DNA from: Coxiellaceae bacterium
Lineage (GTDB): Bacteria; Pseudomonadota; Gammaproteobacteria; Berkiellales; Berkiellaceae
Assembly: GCA_947478905.1 (NCBI GenBank)
Contig: CANJXG010000010.1
Span: 1 to 42,858 of the forward strand
Direction of reading: 5' to 3'
Length of the DNA stretch: 42,858 bases
In this document: positions 27,463 through 36,970 of the stretch, in pieces
Position numbering within the stretch: the first letter of the stretch is position 1
Layout: each line of letters begins with the position of its first letter
The notes under the pieces: model-generated
Databases searched by the model: none
What the model saw: the letters and a program-made list of their open reading frames with translations, nothing else
Told to the model about the DNA's origin: nothing
Program-made: the position numbers and the translations under genes

Positions 27463-29895
27463 ATGGAAACTCTAATATGGTTCATTCTCTGGACTGGTGG
27501 GCTATGGGCCTTAGCCTATCATCGAAGCTCATTGCGATTTGCCACCCTGGCTATTTTTATAGCCCTTATCTTCACAACCCTTTTTAGTAATGGTTCTTGG
27601 CTTAGTTTACTCCTCTTATGGATTGTTATTAGTGGTTTAGCTTTTTTAGTAAATTATAAAGACTTACGTCAAAAATATCTAACCATCCCTCTTTTTGAAC
27701 TTTTTCACCAATCTCTTCCCGTTTTATCTAAAACAGAACGAGAAGCCTTAGAAGCAGGGACGGTAGGTTGGGAAAAAGAATTATTTAGTGGTAATCCCAA
27801 TTGGGCAAAGCTCCTCAAAGTGCCAGCTCCTAAACTAACTAAAGAAGAACAAGCATTCCTCCAAGGCCCGGTCATCCAATTATGTGAAATGATTGATGAT
27901 TGGCAAATGAGCCAAACGGATAGAGATCTCCCTCCTGCTATTTGGCAATTTCTAAAAACGCATGGATTTTGGGGACTAATTATTGGTAAAGAATATGGTG
28001 GGAAAGCATTTTCTGCCTATGCTCATTCTCTTATTTTAAGCAAAATAGGAAGTAGAAATGGGACTTTAGGAGTGATTGTTTCAGTGCCTAATTCATTAGG
28101 GCCTGCTGAATTAATCCATCATTACGGCACTTTGGAACAAAAGAATTATTATCTGCCTCGCTTAGCAAGCGGTCAAGAAATTCCGTGTTTTGCTCTGACA
28201 AGCCCAGATGCGGGATCAGATGCAGCAAGCATGACGGATACAGGCATGATTTGTAAAGGGCTATTTGAAGGCAGAGAAATCATTGGGATCAAATTAAATT
28301 GGAATAAACGTTATATCACTCTTGCACCCATTGCTACTTTACTGGGCCTGGCTTTTACGTTGCATGATCCTGATAATCTGGTAGGTAAAAAACAAAACTT
28401 AGGGATCACCTGTGCTTTAATTCCTGTAACCACCCCAGGCATTACGATTGGTCGACGTCATTACCCACTTGCTGCACCCTTCCAAAATGGTCCAACCCAA
28501 GGCAAAGACGTATTTATCCCTCTAGATTTTATCGTAGGGGGTATTAAAATGGCAGGACAAGGCTGGCGAATGCTAATGAATTGCTTATCCACAGGGCGTG
28601 GTATTTCACTGCCTGCTCTTGCTATAGGTAATATAGAATTGAGTGCTTTTAGCACTAGTATCTATAGTTTAGTACGTCGTCAATTTAAACTCTCATTGTG
28701 CCAGTTTGAAGGGATACAAGAGGGCTTAGGTCGCATTGGTGGTTTTACTTATTTATGTAAAGCCACGCGTAATTTAACCGTTAATTATATAGACCAAGGC
28801 GAAAAGCCAGCCGTATTAAGTGCTATTAGCAAATATCATGTAACTGAATTGGCCAGAAAAACCATTATCGATGCTATGGATATTCATGGTGGCAAAGGTA
28901 TCATTATAGGACCTAATAATTATTTAGCCTCTTTATGGATGAATACCCCTATCCCTATCACGGTAGAAGGCGCGAATATTTTAACGCGTTGTATGATGAT
29001 TTTTGGTCAAGGGGCTATAAGGTGCCATCCCTTTATCCTGCAAGAAATGGAAGCCGTTGCTAAAAATGAAATTGCTTCTTTTGAAATCCTTTTAGGCAAA
29101 CATGCCAGTTATAGTATTAGCAATGCAGCACGTGCCCTTTTCCATGGTCTGACTTTTTCGCATTTTGCGAATAATCCTCTCCATGGTGCGGTTCATAGTC
29201 CTGAATCTATTTATTACAAACAACTTACCCGCGCCAGCAGCGCTTTTGCATTCATCGCTGATATTTGTATGATGATGTTGGGTGGAAAATTAAAATTTAA
29301 AGAAAGTTTGTCTGCACGATTGGGAGACTTACTCAGTATGATGGTATTAGGTTCGGCTGCCTTAAAAAACTTTTCTGATGAAGGAAACCAAAAAGCAGAT
29401 CTTCCGCTTCTTGCCTTTTCAATGAATTATTGTCTCAATCAATTTTGGATGACAATGGATGGAATCTTAAGCAATCTCCCCAATCGTTTTATAGCAATTG
29501 CTCTGCGCGCCATTGTGATGCCTCTAGGGCGACCTGTGCCTCCCCCTAAAGATACACTCAATACTCAGATTATGGAAATTCTCACCACAGATAATCCTAC
29601 ACGAAATCGTTTAATGAATGATGTATTTTTCTCCAAAAAACCATCTGATCCGGTAAATATACTCATTCATGCTTTCGAAGCTACCTGTCAAACTATGCCT
29701 TTAAGAGAACGCTTAATGAATGCCATCAAACATAAAGAAATTCCTAAAGCGTCTATTAATGAATGTATTAAAGCGGGTTTAAAAGCTTTTATTATTACAC
29801 AAGAAGAAGCCAAGCAGCTTCAAATAGCAGAAGATTTATGTCAACAGGTTATTAAAGTAGATGATTTTAGCGTAGAGGAAATTAAAAATTGGTAA
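27463..29895 (+). CDS. fadE: Long-chain acyl-CoA dehydrogenase FadE
   Basis: Catalyses the first, FAD-dependent step of fatty acid beta-oxidation. Two N-terminal hydrophobic helices (residues 1-60) are followed by an acyl-CoA dehydrogenase core, with CFALTSPDAGSDAASM and the GGKGIIIGPNNYLAS motif, and the large FadE-specific C-terminal domain. Length is 810 aa (814 in E. coli). A GGGAG ribosome site lies about 10 bases upstream. It overlaps the next gene by 7 bases. With fadD on the opposite strand at 33770, this window holds two beta-oxidation genes. Confidence 0.96.
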   Translation: METLIWFILWTGGLWALAYHRSSLRFATLAIFIALIFTTLFSNGSWLSLLLLWIVISGLAFLVNYKDLRQKYLTIPLFELFHQSLPVLSKTEREALEAGTVGWEKELFSGNPNWAKLLKVPAPKLTKEEQAFLQGPVIQLCEMIDDWQMSQTDRDLPPAIWQFLKTHGFWGLIIGKEYGGKAFSAYAHSLILSKIGSRNGTLGVIVSVPNSLGPAELIHHYGTLEQKNYYLPRLASGQEIPCFALTSPDAGSDAASMTDTGMICKGLFEGREIIGIKLNWNKRYITLAPIATLLGLAFTLHDPDNLVGKKQNLGITCALIPVTTPGITIGRRHYPLAAPFQNGPTQGKDVFIPLDFIVGGIKMAGQGWRMLMNCLSTGRGISLPALAIGNIELSAFSTSIYSLVRRQFKLSLCQFEGIQEGLGRIGGFTYLCKATRNLTVNYIDQGEKPAVLSAISKYHVTELARKTIIDAMDIHGGKGIIIGPNNYLASLWMNTPIPITVEGANILTRCMMIFGQGAIRCHPFILQEMEAVAKNEIASFEILLGKHASYSISNAARALFHGLTFSHFANNPLHGAVHSPESIYYKQLTRASSAFAFIADICMMMLGGKLKFKESLSARLGDLLSMMVLGSAALKNFSDEGNQKADLPLLAFSMNYCLNQFWMTMDGILSNLPNRFIAIALRAIVMPLGRPVPPPKDTLNTQIMEILTTDNPTRNRLMNDVFFSKKPSDPVNILIHAFEATCQTMPLRERLMNAIKHKEIPKASINECIKAGLKAFIITQEEAKQLQIAEDLCQQVIKVDDFSVEEIKNW

Positions 29896-30962
29896 CGCTT
29901 TTTGACCCCCTAAAACTAGGCAGTTATACCCTAGCTAATCGTATCATCATGGCACCCATGACACGGGGCCGTGCTGAGAATGGAGCCATTCCTGGAAAAC
30001 TCATGGTTGATTACTACGCTGCCAGGGCGCAAGCAGGGCTTATCATTACAGAAGCGACTGCCATTAGTCCCCAAGGATATGGATGGTTAAATGCTCCAGG
30101 CATTTGGAATGATGAACAAGCGCAAGGCTGGAAAGCAGTGACCAGTGCAGTACATGCACAAGGTGGAAAAATTTTTCTTCAACTATGGCATATGGGACGG
30201 GTATCTCATCCTGATTTTTTACAAGCTCAATTACCCGTTGCCCCTAGTGCGATTGCAGCACATGGCGATACTAAAACTGCTCAGGGCAGCAAACCCTATG
30301 TGGTGCCTCACGCCTTATCGGTAGAAGAAATTAAAAATATTATTAAAGATTACACAACTGCAGCGCAATATTCTATGGCCGCAGGTTTTGATGGCGTCGA
30401 ACTCCATGGTGCAAATGGGTATTTAGTGGATCAATTCATCCGAGATGGTTCCAACCACCGTACAGACGACTATGGTGGGAGTATTCCGAATCGATTACGC
30501 TTTTTATTAGAAATTATTGAGACTCTAGTCAATACCCTGGGGGCTGATAAGGTCGGTGTACGTTTATCCCCTACCAACCCCTATAACGATATGAAAGATA
30601 GCAATCCAATGGCTATTTTTAGTCAGGCTGCTCAAGCATTAAATCCATTCAATTTAGCCTATCTTCATACTATGGAAGGTCTTCCTGGACATATCTCAGC
30701 CATAGCAGGAGAGCGTGTTACGCCGCATATACGCACAGTGTATCAAGGCACCCTTATTACCAATGGCGGCTATAACAAAATAGTAGCGACCCAAGCTTTA
30801 GAAAACAATGAAGCCGATGCCATTGCTTTTGGACTCGCTTTTCTTGCAAATCCAGATCTCGTATTGCGCTTTAAGAAAAATGCACCTCTTAATCGTCCTG
30901 ATTTTTCAACACTCTATACTCCAGGTGCAAAAGGATATACGGATTATTCAGTGTATGAGTAA
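29889..30962 (+). CDS. nemA: Old Yellow Enzyme-family flavin oxidoreductase (NemA-like)
   Basis: An FMN-dependent ene-reductase that reduces activated alkenes such as N-ethylmaleimide. The family motifs are clear: ANRIIMAPMTRGRA, QLWHMGRVSHP, ELHGANGYLVDQF (the His/Asn pair and Tyr of the active site), DGSNHRTDDYGGS and RLSPTNPYND. Length is 357 aa. It starts with TTG inside the end of fadE (7-base overlap), with GAGGAA about 10 bases upstream as ribosome site, so translation is coupled to fadE. The stop overlaps the SOUL gene by 8 bases. Confidence 0.92.
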   Translation: MVTLFDPLKLGSYTLANRIIMAPMTRGRAENGAIPGKLMVDYYAARAQAGLIITEATAISPQGYGWLNAPGIWNDEQAQGWKAVTSAVHAQGGKIFLQLWHMGRVSHPDFLQAQLPVAPSAIAAHGDTKTAQGSKPYVVPHALSVEEIKNIIKDYTTAAQYSMAAGFDGVELHGANGYLVDQFIRDGSNHRTDDYGGSIPNRLRFLLEIIETLVNTLGADKVGVRLSPTNPYNDMKDSNPMAIFSQAAQALNPFNLAYLHTMEGLPGHISAIAGERVTPHIRTVYQGTLITNGGYNKIVATQALENNEADAIAFGLAFLANPDLVLRFKKNAPLNRPDFSTLYTPGAKGYTDYSVYE

Positions 30963-31554
30963 AAACAAAACGACGCTTATGGTAATCAACGCACTCGTAT
31001 CATTTTTTTTACTTTTTTCAGGAGATATTATGGGGCAAGTGAATGAGCCAAAATTTAAAGTTATCCAAAATTTCGGTTCCATTGAAATAAGAGAATATGA
31101 TCATCTGCTCATTGCGCAAGTTGAGGTAAACGGTGAACGTAGCGTAGCTATTCGGGCCGGATTTAAACAATTAGCAGATTATATTTTTGGCAATAATACT
31201 CTAAAACAGAAAATCTCAATGACCGCGCCCGTTTTACAGCAAGCCAGCTCTAACGATAAAAATAAAAATTGGCATATTTCATTCGTCATGCCTTTAGAAT
31301 ATACAATGAGTAGCCTTCCTAGCCCCAATACTAATATTAATATAAAAGAACTGACTCACAAACAATATCTCGTGATTCAATTTTCAGGATTTTCAAGCGA
31401 TTCAAATCTTCAAAAACATTTACTCAAAATCAATCAGTTTGCTCAAGAACATGGTTTAAAAACGATTAACCAGCCTATTTTTGCATTTTATAATCCTCCC
31501 TGGACATTGCCATTTTTAAGAAAAAATGAAATTATGCTAGAAATAAAAAATTAG
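30955..31554 (+). CDS. SOUL-family heme-binding protein, exported
   Basis: The frame is open from 30808, but the Met at 30955 overlaps the nemA end by 8 bases and gives a plausible signal peptide (basic MSKNKTT, then LMVINALVSFFLLFSG, Ser/Ala-like cleavage). The mature protein has the SOUL pattern FKVIQNFGSIEIREYD, FIFGNN...KISMTAPVL and the C-terminal FAFYNPPWTLPFLRRNE-like block (YNPPWTLPFLRKNEIML). The family includes heme-binding proteins of unclear bacterial role. Length is 199 aa. It ends the fadE-nemA-SOUL overlap group. Confidence 0.9.
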   Translation: MSKNKTTLMVINALVSFFLLFSGDIMGQVNEPKFKVIQNFGSIEIREYDHLLIAQVEVNGERSVAIRAGFKQLADYIFGNNTLKQKISMTAPVLQQASSNDKNKNWHISFVMPLEYTMSSLPSPNTNINIKELTHKQYLVIQFSGFSSDSNLQKHLLKINQFAQEHGLKTINQPIFAFYNPPWTLPFLRKNEIMLEIKN

Positions 31555-31659
31555 CTAACTAACCCCTGCTTATCCATCATAGACAAAGCTGCATGATCTT
31601 ATATTGAAATAAGCGCGCGCCTTGCTCAAAGAGCAACTATATGGTAAGCTTGTTAAATT

Positions 31660-32373
31660 ATGACGCATACATCAGCACTGTTTTCCTTATTTTCTTTAAA
31701 AGGCGGTTTATTCACCTTAACCTCTATACAGCTATTAAGTGCTGATTTAGAAGATCTCTCTAATCAGTTAGAAGATAAAATTAAGCAAGCGCCTAATTTC
31801 TTCCAACATGCACCAGTTGTTCTAGATGTGCACAAATTAACATTAGAACAACAATCTGTTCTTGATTTACACAAGCTAAGTGTACTCCTAAAACGATTAC
31901 ACTTAGTGCCTGTCGGGGTGCAAGGTGCAAAAACTGAATTACAAAAACAGGCAGTGCTCGAAGGCTTTGCCTTGATTTCAGAATCCAGGCAAGAAAAACT
32001 AAAAGCACAAGACACCCCTGAACTCGCTAAAAAATATATAGCGGGGTCCCCGACAAAAATTATTACTCAGCCTATCCGATCCGGTCAACAAGTGTATGCA
32101 CCCGGAGGAGATTTACTGATTTTAGCTTCGGTTAGTCCAGGCGCAGAGCTGCTAGCAGATGGCCATATTCATGTTATGGGTGCATTAAGAGGCAGAGCCT
32201 TAGCCGGGATTAATGGCGATCAACAGGCAATGATATTTTGCAAAAGCCTAGAAGCTGAACTTATTTCTATTGCAGGGCAATATCAAATCAGTGAAGATTT
32301 AAAAGATAGCTTATGGAAGCAACCTGCTCGAATTGAGTTACTCAACGGCCGTCTCAATATCATTGATTTTTAA
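31660..32373 (+). CDS. minC: Septum site-determining protein MinC
   Basis: The FtsZ inhibitor of the Min system. The N-terminal domain (about 1-110) is followed by a C-terminal beta-helix domain with GGDLLILASVSPGAELLADG and RGRALAGINGD, the region that binds MinD and inhibits FtsZ. Length is 237 aa, typical. It begins the minCDE operon, about 30 bases ahead of minD. Confidence 0.95.
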   Translation: MTHTSALFSLFSLKGGLFTLTSIQLLSADLEDLSNQLEDKIKQAPNFFQHAPVVLDVHKLTLEQQSVLDLHKLSVLLKRLHLVPVGVQGAKTELQKQAVLEGFALISESRQEKLKAQDTPELAKKYIAGSPTKIITQPIRSGQQVYAPGGDLLILASVSPGAELLADGHIHVMGALRGRALAGINGDQQAMIFCKSLEAELISIAGQYQISEDLKDSLWKQPARIELLNGRLNIIDF

Positions 32374-32403
32374 TATCATTATAATAGGAAACTCGAAGAT
32401 ACT

Positions 32404-33252
32404 ATGGAAAATATTGAAACAAAGATAACCCCAAAAGTCATCGTCGTTACCTCCGGCAAAGGCGGGGTTGGTAAAACAACAAGTACTGCTGCCATTGGCG
32501 CGGGCTTAGCCGCTCGAGGCTATAAAACCGTAGTAATCGATTTCGACGTTGGATTACGTAACTTAGATTTAGTTATGGGTTGCGAGCGCCGTGTGGTCTA
32601 TGATCTGGTCAATGTTATCAAAGAAGAAGCAAACTTGGCCCAAGCCCTGATTAAAGATAGGCGATCAGATAATCTTTATATTCTGCCTGCTTCGCAAACC
32701 CGTGACAAAGATGCCCTTGATCAAGAAGGCGTTAAAAAGGTTTTAACCGAGCTCAAAAAAGAATTTCATTTTATTTTATGTGATTCTCCTGCTGGAATTG
32801 AAAAAGGGGCCTTAATGGCACTTTATTATGCAGATGAAGCCATTATTGTAACCAACCCTGAAGTCTCTTCTGTGCGAGATTCAGATAGAATCTTAGGCAT
32901 GTTATCAAGTAAATCTCACCGTGCTGAAAATAACTTAGAACCTATTAAAGAACATTTACTGATTACTCGCTATTCTCCTGCGCGTGTTAAACGAGGAGAG
33001 ATGTTAGCTATTGAAGATGTGAATGAAATTCTTTCTATTCCTTTATTAGGTGTTATTCCAGAATCCCATGCGGTGTTAACGGCCTCTAATCGAGGAATTC
33101 CAGTGACACTAGATGCCCCTTCTGATGCCCATAAAGCCTATGGAGATGCTGTAAGTAGATTATTAGGAGAAGACATTCCACTTATCACCACACAGCCTAC
33201 TTGGGCTCGCCGGTTTTTAAATACTCTATCACGCTTGAGGAGCCCTGCATGA
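32404..33252 (+). CDS. minD: Septum site-determining ATPase MinD
   Basis: A deviant-Walker ParA-type ATPase that recruits MinC to the membrane and oscillates with MinE. The deviant Walker A KGGVGKTT is at residues 19-26. The C-terminal amphipathic membrane helix (ARRFLNTLSRLR) is visible. Length is 282 aa. The stop overlaps the minE start as ATGA. Confidence 0.96.
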   Translation: MENIETKITPKVIVVTSGKGGVGKTTSTAAIGAGLAARGYKTVVIDFDVGLRNLDLVMGCERRVVYDLVNVIKEEANLAQALIKDRRSDNLYILPASQTRDKDALDQEGVKKVLTELKKEFHFILCDSPAGIEKGALMALYYADEAIIVTNPEVSSVRDSDRILGMLSSKSHRAENNLEPIKEHLLITRYSPARVKRGEMLAIEDVNEILSIPLLGVIPESHAVLTASNRGIPVTLDAPSDAHKAYGDAVSRLLGEDIPLITTQPTWARRFLNTLSRLRSPA

Positions 33253-33533
33253 ATAACATTATAAATTTCTTTAAAGATGTCTGTGGTTTTTCCACCCAAA
33301 AACGCACACCAGCCCAAGTCGCTAAAGAACGTTTACAAATTATTGTATCTCATGAAACCACACGAGATCATGGCAATAATTTCATTCAAAAACTTCAGAG
33401 CGAACTACTCGATGTGATTAGTAAGTATATTAAAATTGATAGAGAACTCATTCAAGTGCAATTAGCACAAAATGGTGGACAGTCAGTATTAGAATTAAAT
33501 GTTACTTTGCCTGAAGAAATTAAGGCTAATTAA
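33249..33533 (+). CDS. minE: Cell division topological specificity factor MinE
   Basis: MinE stimulates MinD ATPase and keeps MinC from mid-cell. The N-terminal anti-MinC/MinD helix region (INFFKDVCGF) and the topological domain (ERLQIIVSHE...LQSELLDVISKYI) are present. The frame is open from 33201, but the ATGA overlap with minD gives a 94-aa protein beginning MNNIINFF, the standard form. Confidence 0.96.
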   Translation: MNNIINFFKDVCGFSTQKRTPAQVAKERLQIIVSHETTRDHGNNFIQKLQSELLDVISKYIKIDRELIQVQLAQNGGQSVLELNVTLPEEIKAN

Positions 33534-33562
33534 CTTTATGTTTTGATATTCAAAACATCAAT

Positions 33563-33609
33563 ATGCCAGCGATTCTTCTCTTTTTAAAATAGGGGTAGAT
33601 AGCTGGCAT
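33563..33609 (+). terminator. Possible Rho-independent terminator of minCDE
   Basis: Inverted repeat ATGCCAGC / GCTGGCAT with a 31-base spacer, followed by TTTTCT. The loop is large for a classical terminator. The remaining sequence to 33769 has no gene. Confidence 0.4.
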
Positions 33610-33690
33610 TTTCTATACCTACCTGTACATTCTACTCGCAACGACGAAATGAAAATTTTGCTAACCTTCACAATAGATTATAAAATGCGA

Positions 33691-33738
33691 TCCGTCATTG
33701 CGCACTCGCACTCTTAGTGCGAGTGTGGCAATCCAGAA
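33691..33738. repeat. GTCATTGCG...GCAATCCAG palindromic repeat with perfect inner hairpin
   Basis: A GTCATTGCG - ... - GCAATCCAG frame resembling an interspersed short palindromic repeat known in many host-associated bacteria. It encloses a perfect 10-bp stem CACTCGCACT / AGTGCGAGTG (33703-33712 and 33716-33725) with a 3-base loop. It lies between convergent minE and fadD and may also act as a bidirectional terminator. Confidence 0.6.
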
Positions 33739-33769
33739 ATGGGTTCACGAAATAAAAATTATGCCCACT

Positions 33770-35458
33770 CTAATTAAGTTTGGCTTCTTCTTTCAAAGCC
33801 CGTCTTAATATTTTACCAACATTACTTTTTGGTAATTCCTGTCTAAAAAATATCTCTTTAGGAACTTTATAGTTTGTGAGTTGTTTACGGCAAAATGCAA
33901 TAACCTGATTTGCATTTATCGTTTTCTCAGCATCTTGAGTCAATACAATATAAGCTTGAATTTTTTCACCATGCCGTACATCTGAAGCCCCAATCACCGC
34001 CACTTCTTTAATGCCGGGCATACTCGAAATAACCGCTTCAACTTCACTAGGGTAGACATTAAAACCAGAAATTAAAATCATATCTTTTTTACGATCCACT
34101 ATCCTCACAAAACCCTCTTGATCCACGGTGGCAATATCTCCTGTTTTTAACCACCCTGCATCATCTAAAACTTCTTTAGTTGCTTTAACATCATTCCAAT
34201 ATCCTAACATCACCTGAGGCCCTTTCACATAAAGCTCTCCTGGAGTATCAAATCCCAATTCTTGGCCCGTTTCATCACAAATTTTAATATCTGTAGAAGG
34301 CACAGGAAGCCCCACGCTATTATTAAAATCCTGGATATTCATAGGTCCCATTGCCACTGCGGGAGAAGCCTCTGTTAAACCATAGGCTTGTATTAGAGCA
34401 ACGCCTGTTGCTTGCTTCCATTTTGTAGCCACGGCTTCTTGCACTGCCATCCCGCCACCCAATGTTAAAAGCAAATCTTTAAAATCAATAGATTTAAAAT
34501 CAGGATGATGCAACAAGGCATTAAATAAGGTGTTCACACCGGTCATAAAACTAAAAGGCTGACGTTTTAATTCTTTAATAAATCCAGACATATCCTTTGG
34601 ATTAGTAATTAAAATATTCACCATTCCCGCTTGCATAAAAGTTAAACAATTCGCAGTTAATGAGAAAATATGATACAACGGTAAAGCCGTAATAATGCCG
34701 CCAGTGATTGGTTTTTCTAATGTTTTAGTTAACCAAGCACTGGCTTGTAATATGTTTGCAATCATATTGCCATGCGTTAGCATTGCACCTTTGGGCACGC
34801 CTGTAGTACCGCCGGTATACTGCAAATAAGCCACATCATTTCTATTTAAATCCACAGGGTGAAATGCTAAAGATTGCCCTTTTTTTAAAACGGCGTTAAA
34901 GGGTAGCGCATCAGGCAAATGATAGCTGGGTACCATCTTTTTAAGATAACGTACCACCCAGTTTACTAAGACCCCTTTATAGCCTAATAAATCGCCTATG
35001 GTAGCAGTGATAACGCTAAATTTTAAACTCGGATCTTCTTTTTTTACTTGTTCAATAGTATGTGCAAAATTCTCTAAAACAACAATCGTTTTAGCCCCAC
35101 TATCTTTTATGACATGTCTGACTTCTCTTGGAGTATAAAGAGGATTTACATTCACAACAATTAAACCTGCACGTTGCGCACCGAACATCACAACAGGATA
35201 TTGTAAAATATTAGGAAGCATAATAATCAATCTGTCGCCTTTTTTACACTCTAATGTATTTTGCAAAAAAGCTGCAAAATGAGTAGAGAGTGTGTCCAGC
35301 TCATGATAACTAATTGATTTACCCATATTGCGAAAAGCAGGTTTATCTTTATATTTTTTAAAATTTTCCTGTGTAATTTGAACCAAAGAAGCATAGCGCG
35401 TCAAATCAATTTCATGAGGCACACCCGATTCATAATTTTTAAACCATACTTTTTCCAC
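33770..35458 (-). CDS. fadD: Long-chain fatty-acid--CoA ligase
   Basis: Activates fatty acids to acyl-CoA at the inner membrane. The AMP-binding motif YTGGTTGVPKGAMLTHGN is complete, and the C-terminal motifs GWLKTGDIATVD and VDRKKDMILISGFNVYPSEVE with the catalytic Lys in KSNVGKILRR are present. Length is 562 aa. It starts with GTG, overlapping the aldehyde dehydrogenase stop by 1 base; GGAG about 11 bases upstream is the ribosome site. Gene order with ALDH and saccharopine dehydrogenase on the same strand suggests one transcript. Confidence 0.95.
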   Translation of the reverse strand: MEKVWFKNYESGVPHEIDLTRYASLVQITQENFKKYKDKPAFRNMGKSISYHELDTLSTHFAAFLQNTLECKKGDRLIIMLPNILQYPVVMFGAQRAGLIVVNVNPLYTPREVRHVIKDSGAKTIVVLENFAHTIEQVKKEDPSLKFSVITATIGDLLGYKGVLVNWVVRYLKKMVPSYHLPDALPFNAVLKKGQSLAFHPVDLNRNDVAYLQYTGGTTGVPKGAMLTHGNMIANILQASAWLTKTLEKPITGGIITALPLYHIFSLTANCLTFMQAGMVNILITNPKDMSGFIKELKRQPFSFMTGVNTLFNALLHHPDFKSIDFKDLLLTLGGGMAVQEAVATKWKQATGVALIQAYGLTEASPAVAMGPMNIQDFNNSVGLPVPSTDIKICDETGQELGFDTPGELYVKGPQVMLGYWNDVKATKEVLDDAGWLKTGDIATVDQEGFVRIVDRKKDMILISGFNVYPSEVEAVISSMPGIKEVAVIGASDVRHGEKIQAYIVLTQDAEKTINANQVIAFCRKQLTNYKVPKEIFFRQELPKSNVGKILRRALKEEAKLN

Positions 35459-36957
35459 TATTTGTCATACTCCAAAAAAATAATGCCTTGAGACAGAGGT
35501 AAGGTATTACCCCAATTAATCGTATTCGTTTGACGACGCATATAAGCTTTCCAAGCATCCGATCCTGCTTCTCGCCCCCCACCCGTTTCTTTTTCACCCC
35601 CAAAAGCGGCGCCTATTTCAGCTCCGGAGGTTCCTATATTAATATTAGCAATACCACAATCACTACCTTTGGTAGATAAAAATAATTCTGCATTGCAAAC
35701 AGAATCGGTAAATAAAGCAGACGATAAACCTTGAGGCACCTGATTTTGCAACCTAATCGCCTCTTCTATAGTTTCAAATGGCATTAAATACAAAATAGGC
35801 GCAAACGTTTCGGTTTGCACTAATGGCCAATCATTTTGCGCAACCACCAAAGTAGGCTCTACAAAAAAGCCTTCTGCTTCTATTATTTTACCACCATATA
35901 ATATGGTGGCACCTTGTTCTTGTAATAGTTTAATCGCTGCTTGATATTGTTCTACCGCCTGCCTATCAATTAAGGGCCCCATTAATTCTTTAGGAACCTG
36001 GGCATAGGCGTGTTTTAAAGCATCCACAACTTGTGCAAAACGGGTGTGATGAATAAAAACACGCCGTGTTGAAGTACATCTTTGCCCAGCAGTCCCTATA
36101 GCACCAAAAACAATCGCTGGAATAGCTAAGCTTAAATTTGCAGTTTCATCAATAATCACTGCATTATTACCCCCTAATTCCAAAATACTGCGGCCCATAC
36201 GATGGGCAACCATTTGTGCTACTTCTTTTCCTATCTTACAAGAGCCCGTAAAAGAAATCAGCGGAACACGGCTATCTTGTGCCAATTGTGCACCTAAATT
36301 TAAGTCTTCGCTGACCACAAAATTAAATACCTGACTATATGCAGCTGGCTTCATGATGGCATTACAAATATTTTGCACAGCAATAGCACACAGAGCAACT
36401 TTACTGGATGGCTTCCATACAATCGTATTGCCACACACTGCGGCAATAAAAGCATTCCAAGCCCATACTGCCATTGGAAAATTAAACGCCGTTATCACGC
36501 CGACCACGCCCAGTGGATGCCATTGCTCCATCATGCGATGATTCGCTCGCTCCGATGGCATGGTTAAACCATAGAGCATTCTTGATAAGCCCACTGCAAA
36601 ATCAGCAATATCAATCATCTCTTGCACTTCGCCTTCCCCTTCTTGCTTACTCTTTCCCATTTCTAAAGAAATTAAAGCACCTAGCGACTCTTTTTGAGCT
36701 CGAAGCACTTGTGCTATTTGCCGTATTAACTCACCCCTTTTAGGAGCGGGGAGGGCTTTCCAACGGATAAATTCAGCTTGGGCTTGTTCTATAATATCTG
36801 CATATTCTGTTTGAGTTGCATTACTAATCTGCGCAATCACTTGATTACGGCTTGGATCGATTGCATTCATATAAGTAATGCATTTAGAATCCAAGACTAA
36901 CATAGAACTGGATCCTTTGCTTATCCCTTCAAGACCTAAGTGCTGTAATATAGTCAT
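35458..36957 (-). CDS. ALDH7-type aldehyde dehydrogenase (probable alpha-aminoadipic semialdehyde / P6C dehydrogenase)
   Basis: An NAD(P)-dependent aldehyde dehydrogenase of about 500 aa. The catalytic Cys is in GTAGQRCTSTRR, the general base Glu in RSILELGGNNAV, and the cofactor loop in VITAFNFPMAVWAWN. The GTAGQRCT motif and the GSDAWKAYMRRQTNTINWG end match ALDH7 (antiquitin). This oxidises alpha-aminoadipic semialdehyde in lysine degradation. The neighbour saccharopine dehydrogenase, which produces that semialdehyde, supports the assignment. It is 13 bases after that gene and 1-base coupled to fadD. Confidence 0.9.
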   Translation of the reverse strand: MTILQHLGLEGISKGSSSMLVLDSKCITYMNAIDPSRNQVIAQISNATQTEYADIIEQAQAEFIRWKALPAPKRGELIRQIAQVLRAQKESLGALISLEMGKSKQEGEGEVQEMIDIADFAVGLSRMLYGLTMPSERANHRMMEQWHPLGVVGVITAFNFPMAVWAWNAFIAAVCGNTIVWKPSSKVALCAIAVQNICNAIMKPAAYSQVFNFVVSEDLNLGAQLAQDSRVPLISFTGSCKIGKEVAQMVAHRMGRSILELGGNNAVIIDETANLSLAIPAIVFGAIGTAGQRCTSTRRVFIHHTRFAQVVDALKHAYAQVPKELMGPLIDRQAVEQYQAAIKLLQEQGATILYGGKIIEAEGFFVEPTLVVAQNDWPLVQTETFAPILYLMPFETIEEAIRLQNQVPQGLSSALFTDSVCNAELFLSTKGSDCGIANINIGTSGAEIGAAFGGEKETGGGREAGSDAWKAYMRRQTNTINWGNTLPLSQGIIFLEYDK

Positions 36958-36970
36958 ACTTTATTCCATG

